Shown here: piece by piece, positions 1 to 17,800 of the stretch
Layout: each line of letters starts with the position of its first letter
Position numbering within the stretch: position 1 is the first letter of the stretch
Source: Chondrosia reniformis
Lineage: Eukaryota; Porifera; Demospongiae; Chondrillida; Chondrillidae
Length of the DNA stretch: 64,000 bases
Reading direction: 5' to 3'
Assembly: GCA_947172415.1 (NCBI GenBank)
Contig: OX359192.1
Span: 8,181,401-8,245,400, forward strand
Program-made: the position numbers and the translations under genes
Notes under the pieces: model-generated
Told to the model about the DNA's origin: nothing
Databases searched by the model: none
Seen by the model: the letters and a program-made list of their open reading frames with translations, nothing else

Positions 1-39
1 TTTACAATATTTTTATTTTATATATACAGTAATGTACGT

Positions 40-48
40 AGATATATT

Positions 49-89
<41 letters not shown>

Positions 90-835
90 TAATGATTTTT
101 AGAGTGACAATCAGTAATCTGACCAGCGAAATAGGCTTACTAGTCACAAAAAATTGGTGGGGTGGAGAAAATATAGCTTGTTGCTTTGGGACATGGACAT
201 GAATTTACAGTTGATTTGGTTACAATAAGCAAACAAATCAGATCTGATAGAGTTCAATTTAGTACAGTACAATAAAAAATGAGCTTGGTCCTCTACTGTA
301 CTCCCATGACATACTTGGCAGAGCCTCTCTAAATGGTATGGAGGTGTAACGACCAACCTCAACAGCCAGGGGAAGACAACCAGTACGCAGACCAGCCTGA
401 TTCTTCTTCTACCACTGTCACAACTAATTACATATGGCTCTACATTAGGTCTAAATATTCAATATTACGGTATATATTTAATCTGCCTCCAAAGTTTGAA
501 TCACTAGGAATTATGTTAATATTGTTGAGCCATCGCCCTTCATACAACATAGTACATGTATATTCAATAAAGAGGTTAATAATTGAGGTAAGATCATGGT
601 TAAGGAGTGGTAAATCATTAGGTAGATTGGTGGAGAGAAGAAATCTCCAAATCTTTCTATTTTTTGCCATAATTTGTCTCTTGGAATTGAGTCAAAGGCT
701 TTCTTAAAATCTATAAAGCAGGCATATGTGTCCTTTTTACTTAATTTTCGATTTTCTAGGATGTTAAAAAGATTAAAATCTGGTCTTGGCAACTTCTGTT
801 TTTCCTGAATACGTACGTACACACATACAGCCAGA
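40..835 (-). mobile_element. Decayed non-LTR retrotransposon fragment (RT and C-terminal pieces)
   Basis: Two coding remnants lie on the minus strand in element order. At about 660-800 there is a reverse transcriptase segment containing FIDFKKAFDSIPRDKLW, typical of LINE-type (CR1/Jockey/RTE-like) RT. At about 145-310 there is a Cys/His C-terminal segment with CQVCHGSTVEDQAHFLLYC, typical of the end of such ORF2 proteins. The distance between them is much shorter than in intact elements and the frame is broken, so the copy is deleted and dead. An (ATT)n tract read on the minus strand (about 50-96) may be its 3' tail. Alignment with the receptor B intron (7180-7315) diverges near 835, which marks the probable insertion edge. 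Confidence 0.75.
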
Positions 836-870
836 CATACATACATGTATACATTCATACACTTGTGTAC

Positions 871-3473
871 CTCTTGAACAGTTTTTGAGGGAAATGGTTT
901 CTCTCCAAGTGACCAAATCTCAAACATCAACATTCCATAGCTCCACACATCACTAGCTGGACTGTACTTCTTGTAGAACAATGCCTGAAACATGCAATGC
1001 ATATACATTTACATATAACATATGACCAAGATTGTTAATACATTCTCATCAAGTACGTAATTCTGTAAAATTATACACTTAATATGTACTTCTGTCAGAC
1101 AATACACTTATATTTACTTCTGGAGGTGTCCATTTGACAGGTATTCTTCCACCTGTTGTAACATAGTACTCCTCTTCATCAAGGTTCTTTGACATTCCAA
1201 AGTCAGCAATCTGTCATAAATATCACATACACTATTAGTGACACTTCAGCACATGCATAGAAATATTATAGTTATTGTGTCCATATAAAGTATATGTAGA
1301 ATTATATATATTTACCTTGCATTTCATGTCTTTATCCAACAAGATGTTTCTTGCTGCTAAATCACGATGTATGAAGCCTTTGAGAGACAAGTACTTCATT
1401 CCTTCTGCAATCTCACGACAGAATCTCAACAGACGACGGCGAACATTTGATCCAAGAATAATATCTGTTTTTCTATGAACAGGAAGCATGTAACCACATT
1501 AATACCTTTTACTGAATTCCCAGAGATCAACCTGGCTGGTTTGACAAGTCATTTGTGTAATAAAGTGTCATCTATTGTGTTACTTTGGTTTTAGTGAGTT
1601 CAAGTGATTCAAAAGGTCACCACTGGATAGGAACTCCAACACCAAAAGAACCTAACAGAGTGATGTCAGCATACATAATAAGTCCAGTTTAAAAGTTTTA
1701 CTGTAAATTGTCTTTTGATGCATACAGAGAATACATAAGTGGTCTACAAAGGAAAAGAACTTATTCAGCTGTAACTCTTTATCTAATTTTTCATCACAAG
1801 CATAACTAGCAAGGAATTGACAAAGCTTAATTAAATCCCTTCACCCATGAAGGAGCTGCAGTGCTAGGCAACCAAAAAGGTTATCCAGGTATGCATAAAA
1901 AATAACACTTTACTAAAAAGGTAATTGACTTCTCAACAAAAACAGTTTATGGAGGTTAGATAAACATTGTAACTTGTAAAGGATGTTGAGCTTGAGCGTG
2001 AAACTGAAAGGATTTATATACTAACTAGATGCTTCTACCTATTTCAAAAGCTCTTAATACAATGACCACTGCACTCTGTCTTCAATCCTAATTAGTACTC
2101 ACTGGTTCACTCAAAGTAACTGCCCCAAACATTCTCACAATGTTGGGATGCCTGAATTGTGCCATAATGGCTGCCTCTTGGAGGAACCTCGTCTGGTCGC
2201 TTTCTCCTGAGCCAGGCTTCAGCATTTTGATGGCCACTTCTTGACTGCCGTAGTTGGAATCCCACACTCCCCTGTGCACCTCACCAAACTCGCCATGACC
2301 CAACACCTTGGTCAACCTTCATACAGCAAGAGTGCCTCACGTGATTGAGGTAACAGGATGCCTGGCAACATTAACATACCTTAAGTCTAGTCTGGGCATT
2401 TCAATGACTCTTGCTGTGTGTAACTGTGTGTACAGTTCATCCAGTTTCTCAGGAGGTTCATAAAATAGAATATCATCATAAGCACTCTCACTAGCATTGC
2501 TGTACTGTAGGAAGATGAAGTGGTTAAGGAAACGGGATTGTAATTATTAACGCAGTTGACTGTGGATATCAATAGTTTAGAAGCACTTTGCTTACGATGC
2601 TTTCTAATTCTTGATAAATGTTTGGATCTTCAATTGCTTTCTGACCACCAGTACGCATGTTCTACAAATGGAAGATATTGTGATAAAATGAACATAATAT
2701 ACATAATATGATAAGAATGAGTTAGGTTACTCCTACACTTCCACAGGTATTGCAGATGTATACTCACTGCTGTTGGGACATACTGGTAGAATGCACTAGC
2801 TGTTTCATAGTTTGCTACTATCGAGGCTCCTGATACTTCATGGTGAACTGGAGTTTCATAAGCTGGTTCTGAATATAACATACCATTTTGATCTGAGTGC
2901 TGATATGTAGTATTCTTAAGTAATTCAGCATCAGTATTACTTCGAGTGTTAATTCTGACATTACCTAAATTTAAGAATGACATTAGATAACAGTACTAGA
3001 GAAGACCACTTCAATCTAATTCATGCACACAGCATACCTGTTCCTTTTCCATTAGTAGTAAAGTAGATTTTTGCATAATCTTTGATTTTTGTCCTCCCCA
3101 CCAGCAATATGGTGGAGATAACGATGAAAATGACAATAATTAACACTAAGATAACAGCAACCACAACTCCTGCCACTGCTCCTCCAGATAGGGTAGGGTT
3201 GGTTGGAACACTTTCTGTGTTCACTGATACAGTTACGGCATAATCAATCAATAAGGACTTGTGAGAATGTACTATATACTGTATATACGTACATACATAC
3301 ATAGGCATATGACAATCATAATGGTTGATCATTTGACATGCACACACTGTAGAAAAGGAATACATTAGCAAGAATGTCTGTATTTAGTATAACATATACA
3401 TATATACATGATCTAAAGTGTGGCTTATTACTGGATACAACTGGCACACCAATGGTAGCCTCTGATGATGATA

Positions 3474-3533
<60 letters not shown>

Positions 3534-6167
3534 AGTGCCCATGCATGTACATACATTAAGGTGTAGATAAATGCCAACCAGTTCTGTGAGTGAATATTCG
3601 TTAATCAGCCCCTAGTTAATCCGCCAAACCACTTAAACCGCCACTATTTCTTGAAACCAATTTGAATGTATGGCAGTAGTATACAAGTAATCCGCCATTG
3701 CACAATTCTGCCATCTGCCATTTTTTCTAAACCAATTATAATTTAGTATGGAATTTGATGACAGATAATCTGCAAAGTGTCAAGCTGGACATTGCTGCCA
3801 CACAGAATGCAACTCAGACCTCACTACTCAAATACATTATTTTCCTAGTTGTAGATTTTTACAGTGACATTGTTTTCTTGTACTGCCAGTATCTGATATT
3901 TTGTATGTTACTTCACGCAGTGTATCAGTGTTATATTATGCTGTCATTTGGATATGTGATATAGCTGTAATCACTGCAAAATATGTATATTCCACCATAT
4001 CGTTAATCCACCAAAATTCGGCCTAAACCAATTGCGGCGGATTAATGAATATTCACTGTACGTGTATGTATATATATGGTACTCTTAGCTCACCTAATAT
4101 AGTTGAACTACTGACTGGAGATATAGATGATGAGATCTGAGATGAATCACTCATAGATGGAACAATTGGCACTGAATAATAATATAACATTTCCTTCAGT
4201 GAGCAAATACTATATATACTTAATAATAATAAATATGCTATACATCGCTCACTGAACAACACTGAAATGGAGACTGATGCATCAGTTGTAGACTGTTCTA
4301 CAGTCACACTAGATGGATCCACTCCAACTAAGGCAGCTTTAAGAAGAGTGTATCCACCTCTTGAAGTGTAGCGAAGATCCAAGTCTCCATTCATAGACAC
4401 TCCAACCACATCTCCGGATGACACACTTACAGAGGAGTTGATAAAGCCTATCCTGTTATTCTCTGTTTTCAGATATATCACTTGATCCCTCAATATATAG
4501 GAGTTGGAATCAGTCTCATTCTGATACCAAATCTGGAGATAGACAGTCCTGCCAGTCTTACCATCTTCCATTCCAAACTTCCATTGTGTTATTACACCAT
4601 CACAAGAGAACACCAACTGAGGAATAATGTACTGAGTGCCAAAGGATAAATCCTCTCCTACATCTAAGCCAAAATCTCTAAATGCAGTCAGGCAACCTGT
4701 GTATATGAACATCATAGAACAGTTACTGTAAGTAAATATACAATAATGACCACAGTGTACGTACTCATGTCCCGAGCCACGGTACAAGGGCTTGATGTTT
4801 CTAAAGATAAAGCAGATCCATAACGTGCTTGTTACAACACTACAGCATCTGATGGTGGAACTTACTGAACGCAACAGATATATATGGTGAGGTGCCATCT
4901 CCTGTGCTTGAGACTGAGAGAGTTGGACTTGGAGCTACTCTGTCACTCTGTGTTCCAGCTAGGAGAGTGTATCCATTAACTCCAGTTTGTTTTAGTTTAA
5001 GACGACCACTATACAAGTACACTCCAACCATGTCTTCAGCAGATGCAGTTACACAGGAGTCTATTGTTGCTAGCTCAGCATTTGATGGTTTATAGAAAAT
5101 TACTTCATCTCTCAAATGATACAAGTCACTGTTTGTTTTATTCTGGTACCAAACTTGTAAGTGGAGAGTTCTTCTTGATTGTCCACCTTCCATTCCAATC
5201 ACCCATTGAGTAATCACTCCATCACAAGAAAAATTTAGCTGTGGAAAGACATACTGATATCCTGCATCAAGGTTGCTACCTCCTGTTGAGACATTTCCAA
5301 AGCCCACAGGACCAGCAGGACAGACTGTATAAAACAAAAACAATAACTAGTTTGTAGACAGATAGTACAATTATTATATATAACCATAACAACGTCATCA
5401 TTATTTGACTATGGATTTATCCCACCCAGAAACAGCTGTCTGGCTTGGTGGAGTAGAAGAAGAAAGAAAAGACTCTTGTATGATACTATCTTCATCCAAA
5501 ACTCTCTCCAGGTTTAGTTCCCTATAGGCTTTCACTTGACAGAAAACAGAGTCCCCCCTCTATATATATATATATTAGCACTCAAAAAGAACCATATAGA
5601 CAGTTGTTTCGTTCTTATTAGGTCTCACCAGTATGGCATTTGATGGGAGCCTGAGTGGCTTCTCTGCTCATATACGCTCCCAAAAGCTAAAAATGTTGCC
5701 TTATAGCGGATAAGGGGAATAACCAAAGGTGTGGTTGACCATTAAATATTGAAAGCTTTAAGAGCTGCTTTAGATCTTAAATTCACCATAAAATTGTAAA
5801 TTTATTTAGTTATAGTTTATACAGTTTTGAATTAAATACGAAAAGACAGTGAATGTTGCTGGAACATGTTAAATTGTAGACTAGAATAACACTGAGATTC
5901 CTCAAGTAACCTTGGGTGGTATGGAAGAGATCTCAACAACCAGCGATACAGTCCAGCTGCTCTATGACTATCAATTAGCAGCTATTTGGTCTCAAGTGGA
6001 AAATAGACACGACTTAAGGTTTGTCGTCTACTTAGTAGAAGCATTGTATCGCTGCTAGTTACATTTTGAAGAAGAGTCTTACCTTGACCTTGGGAAAATA
6101 CTGAAACATACGTATACAGTAAATTGAATAGCTTTAACAAGAGCAATAGCTTTGAATTCGCATCCAT
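871..6167 (-). CDS. Receptor tyrosine kinase copy A, 3' end not in window
   Basis: Predicted single-pass receptor tyrosine kinase, read right to left. Exons: 6083-6167 (signal peptide starting [18 protein letters not shown]), 4866-5324 and 4253-4696 (two related ectodomain repeats, each with CDGVITQW), 4094-4171 (Ser-rich linker), possibly 3432-3461 (30-nt microexon), 3038-3223 (transmembrane), 2768-2964, 2596-2661 and 2380-2504 (Tyr-rich juxtamembrane), then kinase exons 2103-2316, 1584-1651, 1316-1472, 1118-1210 and 871-984. All join in frame. Seen motifs are the glycine loop [23 protein letters not shown] and the EEEYY activation loop. The two last kinase exons present in copy B (7088-7179 and 6821-7019) have no counterpart here. 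Retroelement sequence occupies that place, so they lie before position 1 or are lost. Ligand is unknown. Family is certain; intactness is not. Confidence 0.85.
3472..3531. repeat. (ATT)n microsatellite in receptor A intron
   Basis: About 60 bp of nearly pure ATT trinucleotides immediately beside the candidate 30-nt microexon (3432-3461) and close to the MITE-like element at 3589. Receptor copy B has no equivalent tract in its much shorter intron. Confidence 0.95.
3589..4057. mobile_element. MITE-like element with terminal inverted repeats
   Basis: The left end AGTGAATATTCGTTAATC and the reverse complement of the right end AGTGAATATTCATTAATC match except at one base. Repeated GTTAATCCGCC-like motifs sit just inside both ends. 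At about 469 bp with no coding capacity, it looks like a non-autonomous DNA transposon. The right end reads CACTGTA, so a CAGTG terminus next to TA is possible, reminiscent of pogo/Tigger-type elements; the left flank lacks a clean TA. It lies in an intron of receptor A and is absent from copy B, so it post-dates the duplication or was lost from B. Confidence 0.7.
5440..5560. repeat. Dispersed repeat copy 1 (receptor A intron 1)
   Basis: Contains ACTCTTGTAT, then CATCCAAA, then AGGTTTAGTTCCCTATA, in the same order as in the segment at 33800-33935. Non-coding and of unknown family. The rest of intron 1 (5325-6082) shows nothing recognisable. Confidence 0.55.
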
Positions 6168-6820
6168 CTTGGACGGACCAAAGCCGCACCTCGCACTTAT
6201 TAAAACACATCGGCTAGCTATATATATAATACAGCATTTGTATATGATGTAAGTCATGGTTACTATTGCAATTGGTATGTATGTGTGGGAAGTGTCATGT
6301 GGTATGTGTGTGTTGGCTATATTAGGATAGGCTATATTATATCAATATTAAAGTACCTGCATAACTATTTAAGCATTAAATGATATACCCCTATATACAT
6401 ATGTAGCAAATCTCTCAAGTAGTTCTGCCTCATCTGATCATGTGTTAAAATGCACCTTGGCTGACTGCTCTATTCTACAAATGATGCAGCATTGGCTGTA
6501 GAGATTGTACTAGATAGTTGCATGTGATGAATACCACTACATATTCAGTGAGCATGGACCAATAAGCCAAGTCATTATATTGTATATTGAGCCATATATA
6601 TTCACTAGACAATTATGATTATCATAAAGCAGTAATTATATACTGTGATCTTGCTGTATTACACATCACTTGATTTTCTGTAAATTTCAAAATAATGATG
6701 TGTTCATTCTCTAGGGAAAACATTTAAGGTTTGTTTACAACTTGCAATTGGACATCCCAATCTGAAAACAGAAGGATTAATCAAGTCAAAAGTTGTAAAT
6801 TGCTATTTATATTGATTTAT

Positions 6821-11458
<4,638 letters not shown>

Positions 11459-11896
11459 ATCTTTACCGAAGCCCACACATTACAATACCATACTCTAATA
11501 AAGACATACAAGTCATGAAAGGAAAGCGTAAAGTTTTCATCTCGCCTCATACATTAGGTTTGTATACTAGTATATTTACTTCTGTAACTCTATCAAATGG
11601 AGAGATATGAAGCTGTGACTTGGTACCAACATTCACAGACATCTGTCAAACATGATCAATGAGTTTTGGAAATTTTGATTTGTACTCATATTTGCCCTAT
11701 CTCTCCCCATACATGAAATTTTATACTGTTTTTTCTTTTAGAACCTAGCCCCACAGAGATTTTGAATAAAGAGTCACTGTCTGTTTCGATACCTTTTTGT
11801 ATACTAGTCGGTAGCGTGCGATATTTCTAGCCCCAATGAACAGCTAGGCCGTGGTCGGGTTTTTTTCAGGGACTGAATACGAAATCCCATGAAAAG
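11459..11896. promoter_or_regulatory. Head-to-head intergenic region, receptor B / DPH7
   Basis: 438 bp separate the outward-facing start codons of receptor B (minus) and DPH7 (plus). Both 5' UTRs and core promoters must lie here unless there are untranslated upstream exons. No clear TATA box was assigned. The function is inferred from gene orientation alone. Confidence 0.5.
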
Positions 11897-14800
11897 ATGG
11901 CCGACGACTTACCACGCTATAGCATTGAGAATTTGCAGGATTTAAGGACTCCCTTGACCCCAGATACTGTGGAATGGTGTCCTATAAATGGATACTCGTC
12001 CTGTTTAGCTTTGGGGATGTATCAGCTTAACGAAGAGAACCTGAAACAGACTAGCATCGGCAAGTTTAATACAGCTAGCAGTGTATGTCTATAATTCCTC
12101 AGAATTTAGTTCCTAGTCCTTAGACAACATTTATATTAATAATAGGCTTTCTAAGGGAGTGTGAGTGCATGGGCGGGAGAAGTCCTGATCATATAAAGCT
12201 CTTGTTTAGTTATTACATAACGACAGTGAGTAAAACCCTGATTATCATTTTACACATCTGTAAAATTTGCAAAAAAATGTATATATTTATATTATTATAT
12301 ATGTAAAGTTTAGTGAGAGTTACTTTGTATACAGATAGCAGTGCATCAAGCCGACGGATTGGAAAATTACTGATTTATGATTTCCATGAAACTAAGTGAG
12401 TTAAGTCCTGCTTAGTAACAGTAGGAGACCTGTCTATGAGGTATTGCCTGTTCAGGTGCAGTGACAGTGTTCTATTGTCCACCACCCCCACACCTCTGTC
12501 CACCGCCCCCATCACTCTGTCTACCACCCCCATCACTCTGTCCACCACCTCCATCACTCTGTCTACCACCCCCATCACTCTGTCTACCACCCCCACCACT
12601 CTGTCTACCACCCCCACCACTCTGTCCACCGCCCCCACCACTCTGTCTACCACCCTCACCACTCTGTCCACCGCCCCCATCACTCTGTCCACCACCCCCA
12701 TCACTCTGTCCACCACCCCCATCACTCTGTCCACCACCTCCACCCCTCTGTCCACCACCCCCATCACTCTGTCTACCACCCCCATCACTCTGTCCACCAC
12801 CCCCACCACTCTGTCCACCGCCCCCATCACTCTGTCCACCACCCCCATCACTCTGTCCACCACCTCCATCACTCTGTCTACCACCCCCACCCCTCTGTCC
12901 ACCACCCCCACCCCTCTGTCCACCACCCCCACCCCTCTGTCCACCACCTCCACCCCTCTGTCCACCACCCCCACCCCTCTGTCCACCACCCCCACCACTC
13001 TGTCCACCACCCCCACCCCTCTGTCCACCACCTCTGTCCACCACCCCCACCCCTCTGTCCACCACCTCTGTCCACCACCTCCACCACTCTGTCCACCACC
13101 CCCACCACTCTGTCCACCACCTCCACCACTCTGTCCACCGCCCCCACACCTCTGTCCACCGCCCCCACCACTCTGTCCACCGCCCCCACCACTCTGTCCA
13201 CCGCCCCCACCCCTCTGTCCACCACCCCCACCCCTCTGTCCACCACCTCTGTCCACCACCTCCACCCCTCTGTCCACCCCTCTGTCCACCACCCCCACCC
13301 CTCTGTCCACCACCCCCACCCCTCTGTCCACCACCTCCACCACTCTGTCCACCACCCCCACACCTCTGTCCACCACCCCCACTCTGTCCACCACCCCCAC
13401 ACCTCTGTCCACCACCTCCACCACTCTGTCCACCACCCCCACACCTCTGTCCACCACCCCCACCACTCTGTCCACCACCCCCACACCTCTGTCCACCACC
13501 CCCACCCCTCTGTCCACCACCCCCACACCTCTGTCCACCACCTCCACCCCTCTGTCCACCACCCCCACACCTCTGTCCACCACCTCCACCACTCTGTCCA
13601 CCACCCCCACACCTCTGTCCACCACCCCCACACCTCTGTCCACCACCCCCACCCCTCTGTCCACCACCCCCACACCTCTGTCCACCACCCCCACTCTGTC
13701 CACCACCCCCACCACTCTGTCCACCACCCCCACCACTCTGTCCCTCACACCCACCACTCTGTCTACCACCCCCACCACTCTGTCCACCACCCCCATCACT
13801 CTGTCCACCACCTCCACCCCTCTGTCCACCACCCCCATCACTCTGTCCACCACCCCCACCACTCTGTCCACCACCTCCACACCTCTGTCCACCACCCCCA
13901 CACCTCTGTCCACCACCTCCACACCTCTGTCCACCACCCCCACACCTCTGTCCACCACCCCCACCCCTCTGTCCCTCACACCCACCCCTCTGTCAGCAAT
14001 ATCTATCATATCCAGCTCGTCTATGCAATGATTAATATTGTGCTGTAAATAATCTTTAACGAGGTTCTTCTTTATCTTATTGTAGTAAACTCCAGGAAAT
14101 AGCTAATATTGACAGTGCAGGCATCCTAGACATGAAATGGTAAATCATTTTGTTGTAGTTTTGTAGTTGAACATGTGTACATGATTTGCAGGTGTCCAAG
14201 CTCTTTTAATGATTGCCCAGTCCTTGCGACCGCTCAGTCCAATGGGGAGGTGGTCCTGTATGGCCTGGATCACCAACCAGGAGAAGAAACCCAGAAGCCT
14301 TCAGTCACCAAGTTGGCCAAATGCATGGTCTGTGAGTCGTCTCTCTGTCTTTCACTGGACTGGAACTGTAGAGTCCTTGAGAGGTGACTAAGTGATGCCT
14401 TGCCTCAATACAAGTAGTTATGCATTATGATTCTGATTTAAATAGGCTGCACAGAGTAGTGTTAGGTGTAATATAGTCCAGCAATAGCAAAAAATAGAAG
14501 TTAGACTACATGTATATGAAAGCGACTTAATATATATAATGTATACGTATAATGTATATGAGCAATTAGGTTTACCAGCAATTATCAGTTGATAGAATCT
14601 CAGTAATTTTCTGTGTGTGTAGCTCTTAAAAAGTGCAAAATTGTAAATTGTATTTCCTAGTAATTATAAAATGTATCTGTTATTGGTTTTATTTCAAAAG
14701 ACGTTGGATCCTGAGTTCACCAAGTACACTGGTGGGGTTTGTGTTAGTTGTGTTAGATTGTTCACATAATAAGCAACAGCTGCTTACCTGACACATAATT

Positions 14801-17800
14801 AAGACACTCAAAGATTTTGCCAGATAGCAATGACAAACTTGTTCAAAGCAGTGGAGGTGGTATAAGATATTTAGACTTCCATTGAAGTCATTTACAATGA
14901 TCCTGTAGAGTTATGATATTGATTGCAGCTCTGTGTATACTGTCAGAATGTGGAATTGTCTGACAGTCTAGCTTTCAAAAAAGGCATTTGAATATTTATG
15001 TAGGGGTTGTACTGAAATGCGTATCCCAGACTAAACAGTACAGAAGAACTTTCATTAAGAAATTCTTAGCTCTTTTAAGTTAACAATAAAGGTAGACCAT
15101 CAGACATGGTTAATAGTGTAGGTGTGTTTTCATGTAACTGATGTAAAGTTTAGTCATGAACTGTCTGGCCATCTTTTATCTGGCATTCCTAATTAAGTTG
15201 AGGACATTCCTCTTCCAATGGAAATACATTCACTTCAAATTTTACCTGTTGTTCTGTGTATGTAGCCAATATACAGAGCACTGTACAAGGATGAAAACTT
15301 TAATGTAACCTCTGTTTATTTAAACACTTTTTCATTTTTCATTAGCCCATTTGTAGATGCTAATGGTATGTGTATCTTTCCTTTTGTTTGGCATTCACAA
15401 GTGTACAGAGAAAGATATGCGTGAGTGACGCTCGAGGTTGGGTGAGTGTACTCAGTCTTGAGGAGGCAGGTGTGCTGAAGGTCACAGACTCCTGGAGGGC
15501 TCATGCCTACGAGGCCTGGACAGCTGCTTTTGACTATTGGTCACCTGAGGTTGTGTATTCAGGTGAGGAGTGTATTTAGGGAGTATCACTGGCTGAATAG
15601 TAAGCAGTTTATGACACTTTCATGTATTTATCTACCTCATTGTTAATGGTACATCCAGTCTAGCACGTAACACTACCCTTCTCTTTGAGCTGCCTTCTGG
15701 TCTAGCACATGACAGGTGTCTCCCTTGAGCGATTTTCCAATAGTTGAATTGTAGCTCTTGTCTGACCTAAAGCAATATTTGTTTATCAAAGATTTTTTCC
15801 ATACAACACATTGACCTATAATGAGTATGTTATTATGAGGAAGAGAGGTGGAGACACTTTAGGAGGAAGTTTTCCTGTGGAGCACTGCTTGAATGTGCTG
15901 TGTTGTGAGGAAAGGGGCAAAGCTGGCTCTCAATCTAGCAAGACACAGCAACTACTATCAGTAGAAATGACCAAATGATTTAGCTATCTGACGTGAGGTT
16001 ATCTGATGGCAGATGTGTGTAGCCATCCACAGCAGTGCTAAAAAACTTTTTAATGCTATCGTATTGTGCCCTATAATACTTTACCATTAAACACAAAGAC
16101 CTTAGTAATGTGTTACAAGTGTAATATGTTACTTCTACACCATTTTAATTAATGGAATAGTAACTGATCTATTTGTCTGAGGATTAAACTATTCCTAATA
16201 ATTGCCACAAAAGTATTTGATATGGTGAGTGCTTGACAGATTTGAAGAGCTATATTATCTCTCTGTGACCAGAGAGCACTAGTGTTGTATTTCTACACTC
16301 CTGTGCTCTTTTTATATATTTGCAGCCAATTACTTATGCTAATGTATTGTAGGTTGCTCATTAATTGTGACTACTTGTGTCTCTGTTACGACTGCTGTTT
16401 CGTGTATCAGATACCCTGTCAGCCATACAAGTGGTTGTTGGATAGAGTGACTATAAAGTTTATTGTATATTATTTCTTAAGACCGCTGATTAGAGCATTC
16501 AAGTAGTATTTAAGGAGTGCATTGGGAGGGCCGATGGTTACATTCCAATGACTTATGAATCCCTCTTGTGCAATGAGTCCTGTAGATCAAAAAGTCCTGT
16601 AGATCAAAAAGAAGTTTTCAATTATTTGTTGATTTTACACAGACTGAGCAAAGAGGTATTGAAGCCTTTTTCTATTCTGGGTCCAACTCAATTGCAATGG
16701 GTGGGTATGTACCACTTTGGTGTTTTAGGCTTGTGGTATATCCAAATGTGTCTTTGAATGGGTTCTGTTTTATCCCTCAAATTAAGGAGGACAGAAGACT
16801 CATTTGTCCAGACTTGATAAGTACGCTAAATAGTAGCTACTAAGCAGACAGCCACTAGGGTAGATTCTATAATGGTTTACTTAGTGCTGTAGCAAGTAAA
16901 GTGTAAAAATTATTGCTCTATTGGATGAATATTTGCCCTAGATTGATGATTTCTGTATAGCTTTGGCTTAGTAAACACAATCTTCTATTCTACCTAAAAC
17001 ATTGTGAGAATCCAAGATGTGAGAAATTACGTTATCACAGAGTCACTGATCATGAGCTGTCTTGAGCTGCTAAGAGTTTGAAAATATCAAAATTTCCATT
17101 TCCATTTCCTCACTGCCATATACAGCTATGTCCATATACATATAGAGTGCCTCGTACATATGAACAGAATTGCCTGAGGCTAAGATTGCTAAGCTTGGAT
17201 GTCTGTTGTGACAGAGTAGAATCTTGGATTGTTTTCTTGTTAATCTTAGTTAGTCGAATCTTCTTTGTGACATCGCTGACATATGGAGAATAGAAATGTT
17301 AAACCATCCATACTCATTGAAGTTCTTCCCTCAATGGAATATTTATGGATCGACATCATTGCATATTTAGTCAAGTAAGGAAATGGAATCACTATTTGAC
17401 ATTAGTACATGTATTCCCTGTGGTCCAGTGTGCCAAGTACTTCTCATGTCGTATGATGATGTAACTGTCATGATTTGGTTTCATATTACAAAATGACCAA
17501 TTTGGGAAGTTCAGTGTACAGAAGTAGTTTAGGTCATTAAATGATTCAAAAGAATGTACCCCATATACAATGCATCATTAAGGATGGTGAATTAGAACAT
17601 AATAGAGACCAATTATAACATGTTATGTGACAGTTGTATGTCAGTAGAAATACTGTTGTCGCAGCAACATGTAAACTATGTAATATGGATATTATAGATT
17701 TCAGTAATTATTTCATCCAGGCTATATATCTCCATTGTATATTCACACCACAAATGGACAGCTACCATTAAATTTTCATTTCTCTAACATCAGTACACTA

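Noticed and set aside
4709-4898. Exon extension encoding [15 protein letters not shown] in both receptors
   Set aside because: It is the intron between the two ectodomain exons. It is open only by chance, is out of frame with the upstream exon, and its boundaries have clear donor and acceptor sites.
12375-14035. Long open frames of over 500 residues (Pro/Leu/Cys or Val/Asp/Arg repeats) on both strands
   Set aside because: They are generated by the 21-bp repeat and sit between two DPH7 exons that join in frame without them.
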